The notes beneath the pieces were generated by a model, which was given only the letters and a program-made list of their open reading frames with translations, was not told the DNA's origin and did not search any database. A program made the position numbers and the translations under genes. Shown here piece after piece: positions 52,336 to 60,097 of a DNA stretch of 64,000 nt. How positions within the stretch are numbered: the first letter of the stretch is position 1; each line of letters begins with the position of its first letter. The DNA comes from Bacteroidetes bacterium 2013_40CM_41_45 (lineage in GTDB: Bacteria > Bacteroidota > Bacteroidia > AKYH767-A > 2013-40CM-41-45): assembly GCA_002215675.1 (NCBI GenBank), contig NGFH01000001.1, positions 124,001 to 188,000 on the forward strand, in the 5' to 3' direction.

Positions 52336-52929
52336 TTATTTCATAGCCGTTATTTCATTAGGCGGCACATAAGCGTGAACGCTGTTACTGATAGGAGGCA
52401 AAGATTGCAGGTAAGCAAATATGCACTTGAGGTCTTCGTCTGTCATCTTGCCAATAAATTCCCATGGCATGGGAGGCATAATAGGCCTTCCGGCATCGGC
52501 CCCCATAAACTTGCCGGTGCGCAGGATCTTCATAAAAAGTTCTTCGGTCCATGCACCGCTACCGGTAGCACGGTCAGGAGTCAAGTTGGCGGCAAAAGAA
52601 ATTCCCCATGGGCCAACCCATGCAGTTAAATCACTGCTGCCCAAGTACCATTTGCCGGGAGTTATTTCTGTTGTGTCAACGGTGGGCAACTTCGTATCTG
52701 CCGGGCTGCCCGAAAGCACACGCGTTTCATCAACGATGGGCCCCTGCGGAGTCATAATTTTCGGGGAATGGCAGTCGTTGCAGCTGGCAATGACCGTAAG
52801 GTACTTTCCGCGCTCTATCATTTGTTCTTTAGTGAGAGCAGGTTTTTCTTCCTTCGATGTGCAGCCCGGAAGCGCTGCAGTTAAAAACACGGAAGAAATA
52901 ATCAAGAATGGCTTGTAAAAATTTTTCAT
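52336..52929 (-). CDS. c-type cytochrome lipoprotein
   Basis: 197 residues. Lipobox ALPGCTSK after a hydrophobic leader, then one haem site SCNDCHSPK (about residues 50-58), a likely Met ligand in MPPMPWEFIGKMTDEDLKCIFAYLQSLPP, and the GKYLTVIASCNDC pattern of small monohaem cytochromes that accompany dehydrogenases. It would face the periplasm. No dehydrogenase is adjacent; the next genes on the same strand are small lipoprotein and GldM-C-like genes. Confidence 0.88.
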   Translation of the reverse strand: MKNFYKPFLIISSVFLTAALPGCTSKEEKPALTKEQMIERGKYLTVIASCNDCHSPKIMTPQGPIVDETRVLSGSPADTKLPTVDTTEITPGKWYLGSSDLTAWVGPWGISFAANLTPDRATGSGAWTEELFMKILRTGKFMGADAGRPIMPPMPWEFIGKMTDEDLKCIFAYLQSLPPISNSVHAYVPPNEITAMK

Positions 52930-53048
52930 GTGAGTTGGTTTTGGTTTGAAGTGTAAAGTTAAGAAATTATGATACGATTTAATTTTCGTCTCACTGTAAT
53001 ATTAAAAAAATTTTCTCTTCTCCCCTATTCCCGATATTAAAAGTACTG

Positions 53049-53639
53049 CTATTTACTCACAAACACTTTATCCGTCAGCACTTGTCGGTTATCGAGCGCA
53101 TCGGAATAAATCACAAAATAAATTCCGGGCTGGAGCTGGCGCTTCGAATTTTTATTTCTTAAAATTATTTCACCTGAAAAAATCCCCTGCTCCATCACTT
53201 GCCCCATTGGGTTGATGATTGTGTAGCGGAGATTGTTTAGTTTTATGTTGGACGGGAGTTTAGATAATGGATATGGCAAGGTTAAGGAAGTGAGGTCGTT
53301 GATGCCGGTTACAATGGTAAGCTGAACTTTATTAGAGCTAGAGTCCGAACCGATTCTAAAAGATATTAATCCGGGCTGACTGAAATCCACGGTGTCTCCT
53401 TGTGTAAATTGATAAATGTTGTCTACATACCAATCGACTGTTATACCATACCAACTGCCCATCGTGGAATGCTCTTCTGTCAGAAGCTGCAAATGTTCTC
53501 CTGAAGAAACAGAATAATAATTAATACCTGCTGAATTATTGGTATTAGTGCCGTTGAGTATAATTATATTATAAAACATTTTCCCTTCGGCAAAAGAGAA
53601 AGCAAAAAAGAGCGTAGCGAAGAGTAAAATTTTTTTCAT
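53049..53639 (-). CDS. small T9SS-type secreted protein
   Basis: 196 residues. Signal peptide through FAEGK; the mature domain is Ig-like (STMGSWYGITVDWYVDNIYQFTQGDTVDFSQPGLISFRI). The C-terminus looks like a short sorting domain (LRYTIINPMGQVMEQGIFSGEIILRNK, QPGIYFVIYSD, ending VFVSK). Its sorting domain lacks the classical PNP motif, so T9SS export is likely but not certain. Single gene. Confidence 0.7.
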   Translation of the reverse strand: MKKILLFATLFFAFSFAEGKMFYNIIILNGTNTNNSAGINYYSVSSGEHLQLLTEEHSTMGSWYGITVDWYVDNIYQFTQGDTVDFSQPGLISFRIGSDSSSNKVQLTIVTGINDLTSLTLPYPLSKLPSNIKLNNLRYTIINPMGQVMEQGIFSGEIILRNKNSKRQLQPGIYFVIYSDALDNRQVLTDKVFVSK

Positions 53640-53755
53640 GGCTACATTATTTAGAATAAATAAATTCCCACCAGCAAAAAATTCCGAAAAGATTTCTTCT
53701 TAACGATGTAATTAAAAAATTATTACAAATAATTTTCGGGGTCCTGCCCAAGTGG

Positions 53756-54055
53756 TCATTTCTTCACGTTAATATATGGCTTCAGGTTATTCACATATTC
53801 TTCAAAAGCGCGCACTCCTTTTTGCGAAATCATAAGCGTAGTGCATGGGTAATTATTTTTGAATTCTTTTTTCACGCGTATGTAGCCGGCTTCTTCCAGC
53901 TTCGAAACCTGCACGCTCAGATTTCCTGAAGTGGCCCCGGTTTTATCTTTAATAAAAGTAAATTCCGCCTCCTTCACTCCTACCAGCAGCGATACAACAG
54001 AAAGCCGCAACTGCGAGTGAAGCAGCGGGTCCAGTTCTTTAAACGCATTGCTCAT
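53756..54055 (-). CDS. winged-helix transcriptional regulator (HTH_34/ArsR-like)
   Basis: 99 residues. A single winged-helix domain: LDPLLHSQLRLSVVSLLVG, then the recognition region KDKTGATSGNLSVQVSKLEEAGYIRVKKEF and the wing TTLMISQKGVRAFEEYVN. This is the small DNA-binding domain often placed next to a membrane protein gene in Bacteroidota. It follows the membrane protein gene by 12 bp in the same operon, and an inverted repeat lies over the operon promoter, so autoregulation is plausible. No ligand-binding residues can be assigned. Confidence 0.88.
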   Translation of the reverse strand: MSNAFKELDPLLHSQLRLSVVSLLVGVKEAEFTFIKDKTGATSGNLSVQVSKLEEAGYIRVKKEFKNNYPCTTLMISQKGVRAFEEYVNNLKPYINVKK

Positions 54056-54067
54056 GTTATAGAAAAT

Positions 54068-54661
54068 TTAAGCAGCAACCACTGTTTGTGATTTTTGAAA
54101 ACGCGATTTCAACAAATGCCCGGGTATGGCAAAACCAATAAGCGCTGCAGCGGCCAAAAGAAAAAGCTGAATGTCGAACGCAACAAAGAATGCAGCAATA
54201 CACAACGCCCAGTTAATGATGCCGCCCATAATCAATGGACGAAACCGCAACGCCCCTCCCCATACGAACAATTGAACTGCGTAAACCGTCATAACCATCG
54301 GGTAGGTGTTAATTCCAAGTTTACTCTGAAATACCAAGACAATACCAAGCGAAACTCCAAAAGCAATCAGCACATACTTCAGTATTTCGTCTACATATGT
54401 TTTTACGGGTTCCTGCTTGTGCTGGCGCCTGCCGTAAATAAAAGAAACAATTCCGCCGAGCGGCATCAGTAGCCAAACAAGGTAAGGTTGCTCAAAGCCG
54501 ATTTTCCAGAGAAGGTAGTTTCCTATGCTTGCTGCAAATACCAGCCAGCCCCAGAAGATGAAATGAAAGCTTTCATCAACCAGTTCATTTTTCGCAGTGG
54601 CAATCATCCGCTGGATTACCATCATACTTTCAGATTCTGATAATTGTTTTTCGTTTTCCAT
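54068..54661 (-). CDS. integral membrane protein paired with the regulator
   Basis: 197 residues. A hydrophilic N-terminus (about 30 residues) and about six transmembrane segments (WGWLVFAASIGNYLLW, LVWLLMPLGGIVSFIYG, ILKYVLIAFGVSLGIVLVF, YPMVMTVYAVQLFVWGG and two more), ending with a basic tail. Unknown family; the arrangement with an adjacent small winged-helix gene is recurrent in Bacteroidota as I recall. First gene of the operon. Confidence 0.72.
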   Translation of the reverse strand: MENEKQLSESESMMVIQRMIATAKNELVDESFHFIFWGWLVFAASIGNYLLWKIGFEQPYLVWLLMPLGGIVSFIYGRRQHKQEPVKTYVDEILKYVLIAFGVSLGIVLVFQSKLGINTYPMVMTVYAVQLFVWGGALRFRPLIMGGIINWALCIAAFFVAFDIQLFLLAAAALIGFAIPGHLLKSRFQKSQTVVAA

Positions 54662-54722
54662 TGTTGTAATTTTTTTGTTGGTTTAATAAAATAAATTAAT
54701 AGTTGTTTTTATAAATAAGGCA

Positions 54723-54758
54723 CAAATATAAAGTAGTTTATAATATAAACCAAATATA
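54723..54758 (-). promoter_or_regulatory. promoter and inverted repeat upstream of the membrane protein/regulator operon
   Basis: Minus strand: TATATTTG occurs twice (54751-54758 and 54723-54730), each an exact TAnnTTTG match. Between them is a perfect inverted repeat GTTTATA-A-TATAAAC (54736-54750). If the element nearer the gene is used, the inverted repeat lies between the -7 and -33 regions, a repressor-like position. Confidence 0.6.
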
Positions 54759-54882
54759 TTTTAAAATTATTTCCTAACTTGCTGAAAGTGAATGAGAATT
54801 TTTTTTGCCGGCTCCTTCAGATTTAATCCGGATGAATCCCTGGTTTCAAAACCGTCCTACTCCCCTACTCCGAACTAATCCC

Positions 54883-54890
54883 TATTTTTG
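54883..54890 (+). promoter_or_regulatory. candidate promoter -7 element for mnmG
   Basis: TATTTTTG matches TAnnTTTG, 14 bp before the ATG at 54905. A CTACTCCC-type short repeat lies just upstream. Confidence 0.45.
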
Positions 54891-54904
54891 CGCTCGGAAA
54901 AAAG

Positions 54905-56779
54905 ATGTTTCACGAATACGATATAATAGTAGTAGGTGCCGGTCATGCCGGCTGCGAAGCCGCGGCTGCAGCAGCTAATATGGGTTCAAAGGTTTTGCTC
55001 ATCACTATGAACATGCAAACCATTGCCCAGATGAGCTGCAATCCTGCTATGGGAGGCATTGCCAAAGGGCAAATAGTTCGTGAAATTGATGCTCTCGGTG
55101 GCTATTCCGGCATTGTAACAGATCGCACCACCATTCAGTTCCGCATGTTGAATCGCTCTAAAGGACCTGCTATGTGGAGCCCCCGGGCACAGAACGACAG
55201 GATGCTTTTTGCAATGGAATGGAGAAAGATGTTGGAGCAAACACCCAATGTAGACTTCTGGCAGGACATGGTTGTGGGATTAATATGTGACAAGGGACAA
55301 GGGGCAAGCGTCAAGGGAGTTATTACTTCAATGGGTCTACAGTTCAAGGCAAAATCCGTTGTGCTTACTAACGGAACATTTTTGAATGGATTAATTCATA
55401 TTGGAGAAAAAAAATTCGGAGGCGGAAGAACCGCGGAAAAATCATCGGTGGGAATCACTGAACAGCTTCTTTCCCTTGGCTTTGAGAGTGGACGTATGAA
55501 AACGGGCACCCCTCCCCGCGTTGACGGCCGCTCGCTGGATTATTCGCGAATGGAAGAACAGAAAGGCGATGAAAATCCCGGGAAGTTTTCTTTTACTGAT
55601 ACTCCTCCCCTGCTCAAACAGCGGAGTTGCCATATCACGTATACCAATCAAGCCGTTCACGATGAATTGAAAGAAGGGTTTGAGCAAAGCCCTATGTTTA
55701 CGGGACGCATCCAGGGAATTGGGCCCAGGTATTGCCCATCTATAGAAGATAAGATTAACCGGTTCGCGGAAAAGGAACGCCACCAGATTTTTGTAGAGCC
55801 TGAAGGATGGGATACTGTGGAAGTTTATGTAAACGGCTTCAGTACATCGCTGCCGGAAGAGGTTCAGCATAAAGCGCTCCGCAAAATGGCTGGTTTTGAA
55901 CATGTTAAAATGTTCCGCCCCGGCTATGCCATTGAATATGATTACTTCCCCCCTACCCAGCTAAGACCATCGCTGGAGACGAAACTTATTGATAACCTGT
56001 ATTTTGCGGGTCAGATTAATGGCACAACAGGTTACGAAGAAGCTGCGTGCCAGGGATTAGTTGCCGGTATTAATGCGCATCAAAAAATTAATGGCAAGGA
56101 AGATTTCGTTCTGAAGCGTTCTGAAGGATATATAGGAGTTCTGATTGATGACCTGGTCACAAAGGGAACCGATGAACCATACCGTATGTTTACTTCCCGG
56201 GCAGAATTCCGTACACTGCTTAGACAAGATAATGCTGATGTCCGCCTTACCCCCTATGGCTATCAACTTGGACTTGCGAGTAAAGAACGACATAATGAAG
56301 TAATTAAAAAGATAGAGAAAGTTCGGGAAATTGAAGAGTTTTTTAATACTACTTCTATCTCACCCGAAGACGCAAATGCGATGTTGGAATCTCTCGGGAC
56401 AAATAGTATAGAGAGGAAAACAAAACTCATTAATCTCCTGTTGCGTCCACAGGTTACCTTGGCGGATATGCTTAAATACGTTCGGGAAGTTCAAAATTTT
56501 TATTCTAACATAGACAATCGAGAGTATTTTGAACGGGCCGAGATAAACCTAAAGTACCGCTCTTATATTGACATGGAGAAGGAGCATGCGGAAAAAATAT
56601 CGCGTTTTGAGGACATTGTCCTTATCGAGAGCTTTGACTATGGCAAGCTCAAGTCACTTTCTATCGAAGCAAGGCAGAAGCTGGCAAGGATTCGTCCACG
56701 CACATTAGGACAAGCATCGCGCATAAGCGGGGTATCACCATCAGATATTTCCGTATTAATGGTCTACCTAGGACGTTAA
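54905..56779 (+). CDS. mnmG: tRNA uridine-5-carboxymethylaminomethyl modification enzyme MnmG (GidA)
   Basis: 624 residues. FAD protein that with MnmE modifies the wobble uridine of several tRNAs. FAD-binding [10 protein letters not shown] (residues 13-22), [21 protein letters not shown], and conserved [36 protein letters not shown] are present. Length is normal. A 31-bp GACAAGGG-type repeat tract lies in frame at about residues 128-138, where E. coli MnmG appears to be about three residues shorter. A parS-like site follows its stop. gidA is often near oriC. Confidence 0.97.
   Translation: MFHEYDIIVVGAGHAGCEAAAAAANMGSKVLLITMNMQTIAQMSCNPAMGGIAKGQIVREIDALGGYSGIVTDRTTIQFRMLNRSKGPAMWSPRAQNDRMLFAMEWRKMLEQTPNVDFWQDMVVGLICDKGQGASVKGVITSMGLQFKAKSVVLTNGTFLNGLIHIGEKKFGGGRTAEKSSVGITEQLLSLGFESGRMKTGTPPRVDGRSLDYSRMEEQKGDENPGKFSFTDTPPLLKQRSCHITYTNQAVHDELKEGFEQSPMFTGRIQGIGPRYCPSIEDKINRFAEKERHQIFVEPEGWDTVEVYVNGFSTSLPEEVQHKALRKMAGFEHVKMFRPGYAIEYDYFPPTQLRPSLETKLIDNLYFAGQINGTTGYEEAACQGLVAGINAHQKINGKEDFVLKRSEGYIGVLIDDLVTKGTDEPYRMFTSRAEFRTLLRQDNADVRLTPYGYQLGLASKERHNEVIKKIEKVREIEEFFNTTSISPEDANAMLESLGTNSIERKTKLINLLLRPQVTLADMLKYVREVQNFYSNIDNREYFERAEINLKYRSYIDMEKEHAEKISRFEDIVLIESFDYGKLKSLSIEARQKLARIRPRTLGQASRISGVSPSDISVLMVYLGR
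55287..55317. repeat. in-frame GACAAGGG-type repeat tract in mnmG
   Basis: Three degenerate copies of (G)ACAAGGG / GCAAGCG units within a loop-coding part of mnmG, encoding [11 protein letters not shown]. It belongs to the same phenomenon as the ispG tracts but with another unit. Confidence 0.6.
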
Positions 56780-56780
56780 A

Positions 56781-56796
56781 AGTTTCACGTGGAACA
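56781..56796. promoter_or_regulatory. parS-like ParB-binding site
   Basis: AGTTTCACGTGGAACA; its reverse complement matches 15 of 16 bases of the well-known parS consensus TGTTCCACGTGAAACA, with the mismatch at the outermost base. It lies one base after the mnmG stop and before the methyltransferase start, in a 32-bp gap. Confidence 0.8.
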
Positions 56797-56811
56797 TTCA
56801 TCAGGGCAGGC

Positions 56812-57705
56812 ATGAATAATATTATTTGCCCTAACTGTGGGTCAGCAGATGTAAGCGAGCGCCTTTCCACAAGCGATTACTTTATCACCAAGGATCTGTT
56901 TACTATTTACGAATGCACCAATTGTAAAGTTTTATTTACATATCCGTTTCCCCAACCTGATATGCTTTATTTGAAATACTATAAGTCGGAAAATTACTTA
57001 TCGCATAATAAAAAAGCATCCGATTTATTTTCTGCAGCTTACCGGATTGTCCAGAAAATAAATATACGTAAAAAGCTGCGGCTGCTGGAGAACGTAAATC
57101 AATCCGGAGAAAAGAAAATATTGGAAATAGGGACGGGAACGGGCGATTTCCTGGCAGCTTGTCAGAATCAAGAATGGAAGTGTTTTGGAGTTGAACCATC
57201 AGAACAAGCCAGACAGGTAGCGAAACAGTTTAATGACCTGGATTTATATGCTTCCATTGATGAAATAGGGGAGAAGGACTTTTCTGTAATTACACTATGG
57301 CATGTACTTGAGCACATTCCTGATTTAAGCGAAACAATTCTAAAATTAAAAGGCCTTCTTTCTAATAACGGACATTTAATTATTGCTGTTCCAAACCATA
57401 ACTCTTTTGACGCAAAACACTATAAGCAGTTTTGGGCAGGGTATGATGTACCCAGGCATTTATATCATTTCAATAGGAAGTCACTGCAATCTATAATGGA
57501 GTCGAAAGGATTTAAGCTTATGAAAACCAAACCCACGGTGTTTGATTCATTTTACGTTTCACTTTTGAGTGAAAAATATAAACGTAATAATTTCATTATC
57601 AATTATTTATATGGATTTATGATAGGGATAGCTTCCAATATTGCTTCGGTCTTTACAAAGGAATCTTCAAGCATTATCTTTATATTTCAAAAGAGAGGAG
57701 GATAG
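56812..57705 (+). CDS. class I SAM-dependent methyltransferase with N-terminal zinc ribbon
   Basis: 297 residues. The N-terminal CPNCGSADVSE...YECTNCK forms a CxxC-x(n)-CxxC zinc ribbon (residues 6-43). Then comes a Rossmann-type domain with motif I KKILEIGTGTGDFLAAC (about 102-117), ITLWHVLEHIPD (motif IV region) and a C-terminal region with FWAGYDVPRHLYHFNRKSLQ. This layout is common in methyltransferases of surface polysaccharide clusters; the substrate is not inferable. It follows mnmG by 32 bp and precedes a sensor kinase by 9 bp. Confidence 0.9.
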   Translation: MNNIICPNCGSADVSERLSTSDYFITKDLFTIYECTNCKVLFTYPFPQPDMLYLKYYKSENYLSHNKKASDLFSAAYRIVQKINIRKKLRLLENVNQSGEKKILEIGTGTGDFLAACQNQEWKCFGVEPSEQARQVAKQFNDLDLYASIDEIGEKDFSVITLWHVLEHIPDLSETILKLKGLLSNNGHLIIAVPNHNSFDAKHYKQFWAGYDVPRHLYHFNRKSLQSIMESKGFKLMKTKPTVFDSFYVSLLSEKYKRNNFIINYLYGFMIGIASNIASVFTKESSSIIFIFQKRGG

Positions 57706-57714
57706 AGGTTTAAC

Positions 57715-58935
57715 ATGCAGCAACAGGTGCTTAATTATATTCTTCTTCAGAACAATGCAGCGCAAAGCTTGTGGGTAAACTTTGCAGTCGCGGTTCTTGC
57801 AGTAATACTTTTCATACTCACCATTTACCTGTACATAAAATTGCGGACGCGCAGTTATGAGCGTGAGCGCGGATTGCTGGAAGAAAAAGTGAACGTGCGG
57901 ACCAGGCAATTGTCAGAACAAAATATTGAGCTCGAAAAACTTTCTCTCGTTGCCAGTAAGACAGATAATGCGGTTCTGATTTGCAATGCCGATGAATCTG
58001 TTGAATGGGCGAACGACGCTTTTTTAAGAATGCGATGGGGCGATAAAAATCCGGCTGGATTGTACGGACAAAAATTATCGGACACCAATTATTACACGGG
58101 GATAAAAAAATATATCGCAGAGTCGCTGGAGCAAAAAAAATCGGTGCGGTTTGAATCAAGTATGGCGGATGCGGCAGGGGAGAGGCGCTGGATTTCTTCT
58201 ATGCTCACTCCTATTTTTGATGAGAGCAGCGCACTGAAAAAATTTGTAATTGTTGATACCGATATTTCTCCCAACAAAGAACTCGAAGAAAAATTAAAAT
58301 CATCGCTGAGCGAAAAAGAAATTTTGCTGAAAGAAATTCACCATCGCGTTAAAAATAATCTGCAGGTTATTATCAGCTTGCTCAACCTGCAAGCCGGGTA
58401 TCTCCATGATGAGGAAACCCTGCGTGCTATGCAGGAGGGGCAGAACCGCGTTCGCTCTATGGCATTGGTGCACGAAAAGTTTTACCAGCTCGAAGGAATA
58501 AGTGAAATTGATTTTGCAGAGTACATAGAAAAACTCTGTCAGTATATTTTTCAAACGTATCCTGAAACCGCGCGCAAGGTTACTCTGGATGTTGAATCGG
58601 ACAATATAAAATTTGACCTGGACACGGCCATGCCTTGTGGACTGTTGATTAACGAAATCGTTTCCAACTCGCTTAAATATGCATTTCCCAACGGACAGGA
58701 AGGAAAAATTACTATTAAGCTCAAATCGATACCCGAAAATAAAATTCAGATTTCGGTAGGTGATAATGGCATTGGAATTTCTGAAGAATATAAATTGCAA
58801 AACCCATCTACGCTGGGATTACAGCTTATTGGTGCACTTACCAGCCAGCTCAATGGAGAAGTGGAAATGTTCGGTAACAACGGAACAACATTTAATATTA
58901 CTTTTACCTACCCATCTGTAAAAAAACCGGAATAA
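57715..58935 (+). CDS. sensor histidine kinase (HisKA_2 type) with PAS domain
   Basis: 406 residues. One transmembrane segment near the N-terminus (about residues 20-42), a coiled-coil (RERGLLEEKVNVRTRQLSEQNIELEKL) like the one following Y_Y_Y domains in large hybrid sensors, a PAS domain (about 75-190), then a HisKA_2 dimerisation box with the phospho-acceptor His in KEIHHRVKNNLQVIISLLNLQ (about 208) and an HATPase domain (NEIVSNSLKYAF, GDNGIGI, TLGLQLIGALTSQL). The large periplasmic sensor domain usual in such proteins is missing. Gap to the response regulator gene is 22 bp. Confidence 0.92.
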   Translation: MQQQVLNYILLQNNAAQSLWVNFAVAVLAVILFILTIYLYIKLRTRSYERERGLLEEKVNVRTRQLSEQNIELEKLSLVASKTDNAVLICNADESVEWANDAFLRMRWGDKNPAGLYGQKLSDTNYYTGIKKYIAESLEQKKSVRFESSMADAAGERRWISSMLTPIFDESSALKKFVIVDTDISPNKELEEKLKSSLSEKEILLKEIHHRVKNNLQVIISLLNLQAGYLHDEETLRAMQEGQNRVRSMALVHEKFYQLEGISEIDFAEYIEKLCQYIFQTYPETARKVTLDVESDNIKFDLDTAMPCGLLINEIVSNSLKYAFPNGQEGKITIKLKSIPENKIQISVGDNGIGISEEYKLQNPSTLGLQLIGALTSQLNGEVEMFGNNGTTFNITFTYPSVKKPE

Positions 58936-58957
58936 CTCTTCAAGCCGAAAAGCAGCC

Positions 58958-60085
58958 ATGAAAAAATTAAAAGTAATGATTGTTGAAGACGAGATGATTG
59001 TTGCAAAGGACCTGCAACGCATCCTGAAAAAGCTTGGCTACGAAACCACAGACCCATTTTCAGCAGGCAGGAAAGCGCTCGAACAGCTCGAATTTCTCCG
59101 CCCCGATTTTATTTTACTCGACATTAATCTTAAAGGAGAAATGGATGGCATTCAGCTTGCGCAGCATGTGTTCCAGGATTATGGAATACCGTTTATTTTC
59201 ATCACTGCATTTTCTGATAAGAACACTTTGAACCGCGCTAAAACGGTTGAGCCCTACGGATATATTATAAAGCCTTTCAGCGAAGATGACATACGCACTT
59301 CTATAGAGCTGGCTTTGTACAAGCACGGGAAAGACGTTGAAAGCCGCAGCAAAAGCAACACGTTTGCCGATGCGCTCGACAATATTGAACAGGGAATTAT
59401 TATTACCGATGCGTTGCGAAAAATTATTTTTATAAACCGGGCAGCCGAAGCTCTTACAGGTTCGGTAAAAGGTGAAGTAACGGGAACAGATATTGCAGCA
59501 GCCGTAAGATTGTTTGATGAAAGCAGTAAAACTTCTTTCATGCAACTTTTTGAAGGAGATGATAAAGACGCCGGTAGTAAAAACCGCACACTTCCGGTTT
59601 CGCTAAGCAATGGAAACAGTTCAGTAAAAATAACAGTGAATGCTTTCCCCGTAAAAACCAGCACGCAGAGAAACAGCGGCACTGCGTTGGTGCTCACCAC
59701 AGGAATCGGGAACATTGCAGAAGGCAACACGGAAAAGAACCTGATGAATTTCCTGGAGAATATTTATTCCTCAACGGGGTTCTTTATCAAAAAGGATACA
59801 AAGTTTGTGCGTGTTAATTACCGCGACATTCTTTTTGTGGAAGCGATGGACAATTATGTAATTCTGAAAATAACCGGTGGCGAACAATATGTGATTCATA
59901 GCTCAATGAAAGATGTTGAAACGCGCGTTCCACAGATGACGTTTGCCCGGGTGCATCGCTCCTACATTGTGCAACTTGAAAAAATTCAATCCATAGAAGA
60001 AAATATTTTAGTGGTGGAAGGGCATCGCATTCCCATAGGCAAATCCTACAAGGACAGCCTGCTGGAGCGGCTGAATCTTTTTTAA
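58958..60085 (+). CDS. response regulator with receiver, PAS and LytTR DNA-binding domains
   Basis: 375 residues. Receiver domain (residues 1-120) with the acidic pair VEDE, phospho-acceptor Asp in LLDINLKGEMDG, Thr/Ala in ITAFSD and Lys in IIKPF. A PAS domain (about 130-250) follows, with IEQGIIITDALRKIIFINRAAEALTG. A C-terminal LytTR DNA-binding domain (about 280-375) has VNYRDILFVEAMDNYVILK and FARVHRSYIVQLEKIQSI. Receiver-PAS-LytTR is an unusual three-part layout. It is paired with the upstream kinase and 12 bp from the downstream T9SS gene. Confidence 0.93.
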   Translation: MKKLKVMIVEDEMIVAKDLQRILKKLGYETTDPFSAGRKALEQLEFLRPDFILLDINLKGEMDGIQLAQHVFQDYGIPFIFITAFSDKNTLNRAKTVEPYGYIIKPFSEDDIRTSIELALYKHGKDVESRSKSNTFADALDNIEQGIIITDALRKIIFINRAAEALTGSVKGEVTGTDIAAAVRLFDESSKTSFMQLFEGDDKDAGSKNRTLPVSLSNGNSSVKITVNAFPVKTSTQRNSGTALVLTTGIGNIAEGNTEKNLMNFLENIYSSTGFFIKKDTKFVRVNYRDILFVEAMDNYVILKITGGEQYVIHSSMKDVETRVPQMTFARVHRSYIVQLEKIQSIEENILVVEGHRIPIGKSYKDSLLERLNLF

Positions 60086-60097
60086 GAAAGAAACAGT

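Noticed and set aside
54905-54925. TGTTTCACG at the mnmG start as a second parS site
   Set aside because: Only the left half of the consensus is present (followed by AATACG); the sequence is dictated by the conserved N-terminus MFHEYD.
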